Source of the DNA: Chrysomallon squamiferum
Lineage: Eukaryota; Mollusca; Gastropoda; Neomphalida; Peltospiridae
Direction: 5' to 3'
Length of the DNA stretch: 64,000 nucleotides
NCBI GenBank assembly: GCA_012295275.1
Contig: CM022677.1
Location: 7,291,894 to 7,355,893 of the forward strand
The position numbers and the translations under genes were made by a program. This document shows positions 58,950-64,000 of this stretch, in pieces (the first letter of the stretch is position 1; each line of letters starts with the position of its first letter). Below the pieces are notes generated by a model. That model made no database searches and was not told the DNA's origin. It worked only from the letters and a program-made list of their open reading frames with translations.

Positions 58950-59300
58950 GTTGACTTTTGCATATTTTGCAGAAATTATTGGTGTGATCAATACTGTAAT
59001 GGTTTAATCTGATTCTTTACCCCTAAAAACATGTGTATAGACACCAAAATTATTTTAATATCATGTGTAATTACTGAGATATTGACGAAAACGAGATTTT
59101 CAGTAATGGCAGCCTTAATATGCCTATTCAGCACAAAATATTGGTGTGATCTTGACTGAAATGGCTTTATCCGATTCTTTACCGCTCAAAACATGGGGAT
59201 AGACACCAAAATTATTTTGATACCATGCATAGTTACTGAGATATTGACGAAAACAAGATTTTCAGTAATGGCGGTCTTAATTTGCATATTGTGCGGATTG
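58950..59300. repeat. Two diverged tandem copies of about 170 bp
   Basis: Both copies share ATTGGTGTGATC, TTTAATC/TTTATCC then GATTCTTTACC, ATAGACACCAAAATTATTTT, ATTACTGAGATATTGACGAA and GAGATTTTCAGTAATGGC in the same order, with scattered differences. They are older than the other local duplications. Confidence 0.85.
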
Positions 59301-60660
59301 CCCAAGGATCACAGAGTGGCATCATTCAGATTCTTAAAGAGCACATCTCGGAGGTATAGAAACAGCAAAAAAACTTTGTACAGACTGTATTGCAAGGTTC
59401 TCCAAAAATCTGGGGTTTGGCAACCGGACTATAGATAGTGATTGCGGCGTTAAAACTTCAAGTGTTATTTTCATGTGGCCGTGTGAAGTTAATTCTAGTT
59501 TTTCGGTGAAACATGTTCTGGTGTTTATAAAATGTTACACTAGATGCGCCCTCTTTATTTCTCGTTATATTTTTGACGTCACATATAAAGCTACTGTTAT
59601 TTTAAAGAATTACAACAAGGAAGCTCCATCTAGAGTGAAATCAGTGCAATTTGCCATTGACATTTCATTAGCAACTGTGATATTAATTGGATATTTCTCA
59701 ACGGAATTTATGTTGTGTTTACTACATCAGGTCAGAATAATTTGTTACTCAGCAACAATAACGTAGTGTTTTTGTTAAGACAAATACACTATTTACATTG
59801 ATAATATTACGCTGCTTAATTTTTACAAGTGAACACTGTCTAAATAGTGTTAGATGTTATAAGCTTGATCCACAGAATATATTGTGTGGTATCCTGAAAG
59901 ATAACAGTGGATTTTTTAATAGTCTTGTCATTGTGATTGAGGCACATCATGTGATCCAGAAAAAAATGAGAACATATAAAAACATTTAATGACACAATCA
60001 AACTCTGCTAAAATTCGCTCAGTTTAAGTCTGTAAATTTAATTTTAAAAAGTTAACATTATCAAATTTGAATTGACGTTTTATTTACTTCAAGAATTAAT
60101 TTGATTAATCTGAAATACATAAATATGATTTTTGTTAGGTATATATTTGTTTCACAGGCATTATTATAATTACAAATAATTTAATTACTAAAGAATTTGA
60201 ACTTTTGCGAAGGGAGACAACTGTAACAGAGCATTCCATACAACGTCATTCAATGAGGCGAACTCTTTCATAGAAAAAAAGAGAAGACATTGTTATCCTT
60301 GGCGATATACATTCTTGTCCATACAAAATATGATGGAAAATAGAAAAAAAGTTAGATTCAATTAAATCGTATCTGTTGCTACAGCAGACGAAATCAGCTT
60401 CGCAGCAAAACAAAATACGGTTAAAAGAAAAAGATAAGTGACAATTTTAAATAATAATACAACGAGCTCGCTATCTGTGACAATAGCATTGATATTATAA
60501 CCTGTTTTAATAATATTACAGAACACAACGAAACAAACTTTTTGTGGACAAACTGTCAATAAATAAATAAATAAGAGAAAAAAGAAATGCTAAAAGATAA
60601 ATAACATTGTACTAGAAACGGTGTAGAAGCCAGTGCGGTATCTCTCCCCTCAGCCTCAAA
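59301..60660. other. No gene recognised
   Basis: Unique sequence with three adjoining plus-strand open frames (59193-59438, 59473-59766, 59798-59989) but no family resemblance or splice signals tying them together. GC content around 59300-59470 is a little above background. Confidence 0.4.
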
Positions 60661-60679
60661 ACAATTGTTAATGAATAAC

Positions 60680-60788
60680 GATGTGTGTGTGTGTGTCTCT
60701 GTGTGTGTTAGTGTGTGTGTATGCATATGTATGTATGTGTGTTTGTGTTTGTGTACATATATTACATATATATCTGTATATATATATG

Positions 60789-60836
<48 letters not shown>

Positions 60837-60927
60837 CATGTATGTATATATGTATGTATGTGTGTATTATGCATATATTAATGTATGTATACATACAGAT
60901 TATAAATATAGACAGATTGATGAAACC

Positions 60928-60958
<31 letters not shown>
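60680..60958. repeat. Compound (GT)n/(TATG)n/(TA)n microsatellite
   Basis: Nearly 280 bp of GT, TATG and TA units, with (AT)n at 60796-60832. The many overlapping frames on both strands are artefacts. A poly-T of about 24 follows at 61112-61135. Confidence 0.95.
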
Positions 60959-60976
60959 CGGGTAGTGTTTTTTTAA

Positions 60977-62117
60977 GCTGTTAACTTTATTTATAGATAC
61001 AGAAGAAAAGGGATACTATGTAAACAGTTTTTGAAATGTTTTAAATATATTTATAAATGTATTGTTCTAGGAGTGTATTTCTGTACAATCCCGAATGCTT
61101 CTGTATCCATTTTTTTTTTTTTTTTTTTTTTTTTTATGTAGATGAATATATGTTTAGTAAAAACAGCAGAGAACTAGCTCTGTTATACAGATTAAATAAA
61201 TTCGAATGAAATTAGTAAATGATTACTTTTTAAAATAAAATTCCTAAGCAAACGCGTTTTCTAATTCTAAATATATGCATAAAAACATCAAAACAATAAC
61301 ATACATGAATATGTGTGTGTGCGTGTGTGTGTGTGTATGTGGAATTGTGCATTCATTATTTCCCATTCTTTTTCTAAGGTTGATTAAAAATAATGCGGAT
61401 AATTTCAGAACTATTACATTTCTAAATTGTCTTGGATAGCTTCTTTAATAACAGGCTAGAGTTGTCTTTTAAAACAAACTATTTGAGGTACTACTTTTTC
61501 ACATTAAACTGATTATGACCATGAAATATGTACTTATATCTTGGCTTAAAACTGACTCCGTGTATGACGACTATACGTGAGTGTGTGCAAAACATTGACG
61601 GTAGTTACAGATAGTTATGGAAATTATAGGCCTAACGTTGGGATTGATCTTTTCTCAAGATAGATCTGAGATATGTCTGTTTAGTCGACATATTTATATT
61701 TAGCGCCGATCTTTCTACGTCACTGAAAATGTTTCGTCGCAAATAGTTTCGTCATTTTCACATTGAGATCAATGGCTGAAAAGCTCAATCGTTTTGAAGA
61801 AAATAATAGCTTATTTTAATAATTTTTATCAAAAGAATTTCATTGTTTTACAAGCAACGAAAATTAGGAAATATTGATCACAATACAAGTGAAAGTGAGA
61901 CTAATTCCTACTAACTCTCGTGACAATGCAGATACCTGTGTGTAAAGGTGGGGTGTGTTTATTTGTTTTTGGTACCAATGGCAGTCTTCCAATTTACTTG
62001 TACCATTTTTTTTTTTTTTTACAAAGATTTGTTTTCTATTTCACTGCTTTGTTGAATAAAACTAATCAAATATATCAGTTTTCTCAACATTAATATAAGC
62101 AGTCGTCAATTCAGTCT
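60977..62117. other. No gene seen
   Basis: Unique AT-rich DNA with poly-T at 61112-61135 and about 62008-62020 and a short GT tract at 61312-61335. Confidence 0.55.
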
Positions 62118-62125
62118 AGTCAGCC

Positions 62126-62389
62126 CAGAGCCGGATTTCCCATACAGGCTTTCCAGGCTAGTGCCTAGGGCGGCAGTTTATGTTACATACATTCGTATTT
62201 TTACATTTGATTTATAAATAAATCATTATGTAAATATAAAACCATGTTTTTGCTTTCAACTAGATCATAAGTCATAACTATTCATATTATATAAACTAAG
62301 TGGAAAGGGTGAGGTGACTTGAGCCTTGAGGAGGGGGCGATAAAATTTCTTTTAGCCTATGGGCGACAAGCACATTAAATCCAAACCTG
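62126..62389. mobile_element. hAT-type MITE with 8-bp target-site duplication
   Basis: Left end CAGAGCCGGATTTCCC, right end the inverse of CAGGTTTGGATTTAATG, giving imperfect terminal inverted repeats. The interior has GTGCCTAGGGCGGCAG and GCCTATGGGCGACAAG. The element is flanked on both sides by AGTCAGCC (62118-62125 and 62390-62397), an exact 8-bp target-site duplication as hAT elements make. It is 264 bp with no coding capacity. Confidence 0.9.
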
Positions 62390-62480
62390 AGTCAGCCACA
62401 CGGAACTCTCTTTTTTCTTACTTAAGTACCTATCTTTTTTACTTTCCTGTTGTATTTATAACAAATAAATGTTAGTTTAG

Positions 62481-62483
62481 GTA

Positions 62484-62520
<37 letters not shown>
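62481..62520. repeat. (GT)n microsatellite
   Basis: About 18 GT units. Confidence 0.95.
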
Positions 62521-62521
<1 letters not shown>

Positions 62522-62906
62522 GTTTTTATTATTTTATTGTTGTTATTATTATTTATTTATTTACCCTTGTTTAGAAGTTTTTAATCTTTGCAGACGCTAA
62601 CAAAATAGATACATTCTGTAATAAAATATTCTATCGTTGTTAATCTTCATGTACTTAGACATTTAATATAAATGTATTTGTCTTGACTCATTATTTTATT
62701 ACGTTGTGTCACTTTTCACTTGATTCACATTAAACACTCCTTAATACAGTTTTAAACACACACACTAATATTAATAATCAAAAGAAAGGTTAACACACTA
62801 CTATTGAAATTTCAGAAATATACTAAAACATATTTACTTTCATATACACACGAAAACATGAATATACCCTTCATTTGATTAGTTTCTGCTCTGTTACTGA
62901 CACTGA

Positions 62907-62908
<2 letters not shown>

Positions 62909-62953
<45 letters not shown>
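62909..62953. repeat. (CA)n microsatellite
   Basis: About 22 CA units. Confidence 0.95.
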
Positions 62954-62954
<1 letters not shown>

Positions 62955-63344
62955 TTTTGTTTTAAGAGAAATAAACTTGAAATGTAGTGCTATTATGAAT
63001 TGTTTGATAGGATTATTTGTTGTTTTAACGCATACACAGTTTTAATATATGCGATATCTTACACAGACTACACAGTTTAAACTGCAATGCATATAAAACA
63101 AAGGAAAATGATTATTTCCAATATCTGTGAGTTGTCATAGTCGTAAGTTTTTTTTTTTTGGTTGTTTTTTTTGACAATGTTTTAAGACCTATATCAAACC
63201 TTGGTAAATTCCTGGACAATAATTAGCAACTTATGCGAGTTTCATTGTTTTGTGATTTTATTTGGTGCATTAACATAAATTAAGAAGAAGAAAGAAAAAA
63301 TTAGGTGAAAAAATAACAACACCGTTTATTTGTAAAATGAACCA

Positions 63345-63680
63345 TATCGATTTATAATTAGTACGTATATGTTAATAAAGATTATTATGTTCCTTTATTT
63401 GTTATTTGTTTTGAACTTTTGTTCTTTCTTGTTTTTAGTATAGTAGATGCAGAAAAATGCGTGATGATTGCCGGTGTTTACGGATTTACGATTGGCTAAT
63501 AATAAGACTAAAAAAGAATTAAAAAACTAACAATAATAATAATAAAAAAAAAAACATTTCGATTTATAATTAGTAAGGTTATTATGTTCCTTTTATTATT
63601 TAACTTTTTTTTTTTTTTTTTTTTTTCACTGTATTAGTTTCGGAAAAAATGCGGGATGATTGCCGGTCTTTACGGATTTA
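63345..63680. repeat. Tandem partial copies of the dispersed repeat
   Basis: Two head-to-tail blocks (about 63345-63485 and 63553-63680) share CGATTTATAATTAGTA, TTATTATGTTCCTTT, a poly-T or pyrimidine stretch, then ATGCG-GATGATTGCCGGT and TTTACGGATTTAC. The second block continues into the full repeat copy. Confidence 0.8.
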
Positions 63681-63883
63681 CTTCGACGTTTGAAGAATTT
63701 TATTCAGAATTGGTGTAATCGCTTTATCATCCAACAAAGAAGTTTCTTAAAACATTGCAGGAGACAGGTATTACTATTTATTATTATTGTTGTTAATATG
63801 TTTGGATTTTTTTTTTTGGTTTTATTTATTTATAATTTAAAAGTCATAGCCGCATGATGGCAGCCATCTTAATCGGGAACAAT

Positions 63884-63890
<7 letters not shown>
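63625..63890 (+). repeat. Dispersed repeat, copy B
   Basis: Inverse of the block at 48445-48690. In this copy one plus-strand frame reads MIAGLYGFTSTFEEFYSELV, a TAA, then SLYHPTKKFLKTLQET up to a GTATTA donor-like site, so the repeat may descend from a protein-coding exon. It ends near AAGATGGCTGCCATCAT read on the minus strand. (ATTT)n follows at 63884-63920. Confidence 0.75.
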
Positions 63891-63916
<26 letters not shown>

Positions 63917-64000
63917 TTTTAGTTTTTTTTATTATTATTATTTATTTTTTTCACATAACGACTCTCGATTATTAATAAAATTCACAAGTGTTTTAATTAA

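Noticed and set aside
59193-59989. Three adjoining plus-strand open frames as one gene
   Set aside because: No splice sites link them, no domain is recognised and part overlaps the diverged tandem repeat.

Overview
This is an AT-rich animal nuclear window. Coding sequence is split into short exons with GT...AG introns and is separated by very abundant microsatellites, minisatellites and decayed transposons. The gene families (an ANF-type receptor guanylate cyclase, a mind-bomb-like ZZ/MIB_HERC2/ankyrin gene, an ankyrin-PARP gene, an ASTE1/asteroid nuclease and a RING/coiled-coil/NHL-like TRIM relative), with introns of about 0.3-3 kb, fit a lophotrochozoan, most likely a mollusc. That placement is inference from family content; nothing here identifies a species. 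No prokaryotic, plasmid or phage features were seen.

Layout. 0-5.4 kb, minus strand: a leucine-rich-repeat exon and several unrecognised exon-like segments, with a TIR transposon at 2.76-3.35 kb. 5.7-9.4 kb, minus: a mind-bomb-like gene (ZZ finger, MIB_HERC2, mib repeat, ankyrins) with an in-frame stop and frame breaks, so probably a pseudogene. 9.4-16.3 kb: intergenic, with a 46-bp minisatellite, a retroposed tRNA-Glu pseudogene and a 43-bp minisatellite. 16.86-25.63 kb, minus: a complete eight-exon ASTE1-like gene, in phase throughout (592 codons), whose introns hold a 2-kb satellite and a long palindrome. 26-28 kb: intergenic repeats. 28.1-31.4 kb, plus: a broken ankyrin-PARP gene with a mariner fragment in an intron. 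34.1-41.3 kb, minus: a receptor guanylate cyclase whose cyclase exons are perfectly phased but which has one stop and a missing exon. 41.5-47 kb: retrotransposon protease remnant, an inverted-repeat element, a truncated hAT transposase, and two phased exons of an unrecognised minus-strand gene. 48-51 kb: dispersed repeat and minisatellite. 51.5-54.3 kb, minus: a two-coding-exon RING/coiled-coil/NHL-like gene with a 5' untranslated exon. 55-64 kb: Tigger-like remnant, a diverged tandem duplication, a hAT MITE with target-site duplication, and microsatellites.

How the genes relate. The genes do not form a pathway that the sequence proves. Several families (LRR, ankyrin, PARP, TRIM-like RING, ASTE1-type nuclease) are ones that animals use in innate immunity or nucleic-acid surveillance, and such genes often duplicate and decay. 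A recurrent oddity is that the clear frame breaks in conserved exons nearly all need one base added, most often in a short homopolymer. This could mean pseudogene decay or base-level assembly error. Only the ASTE1-like gene is unambiguously intact.
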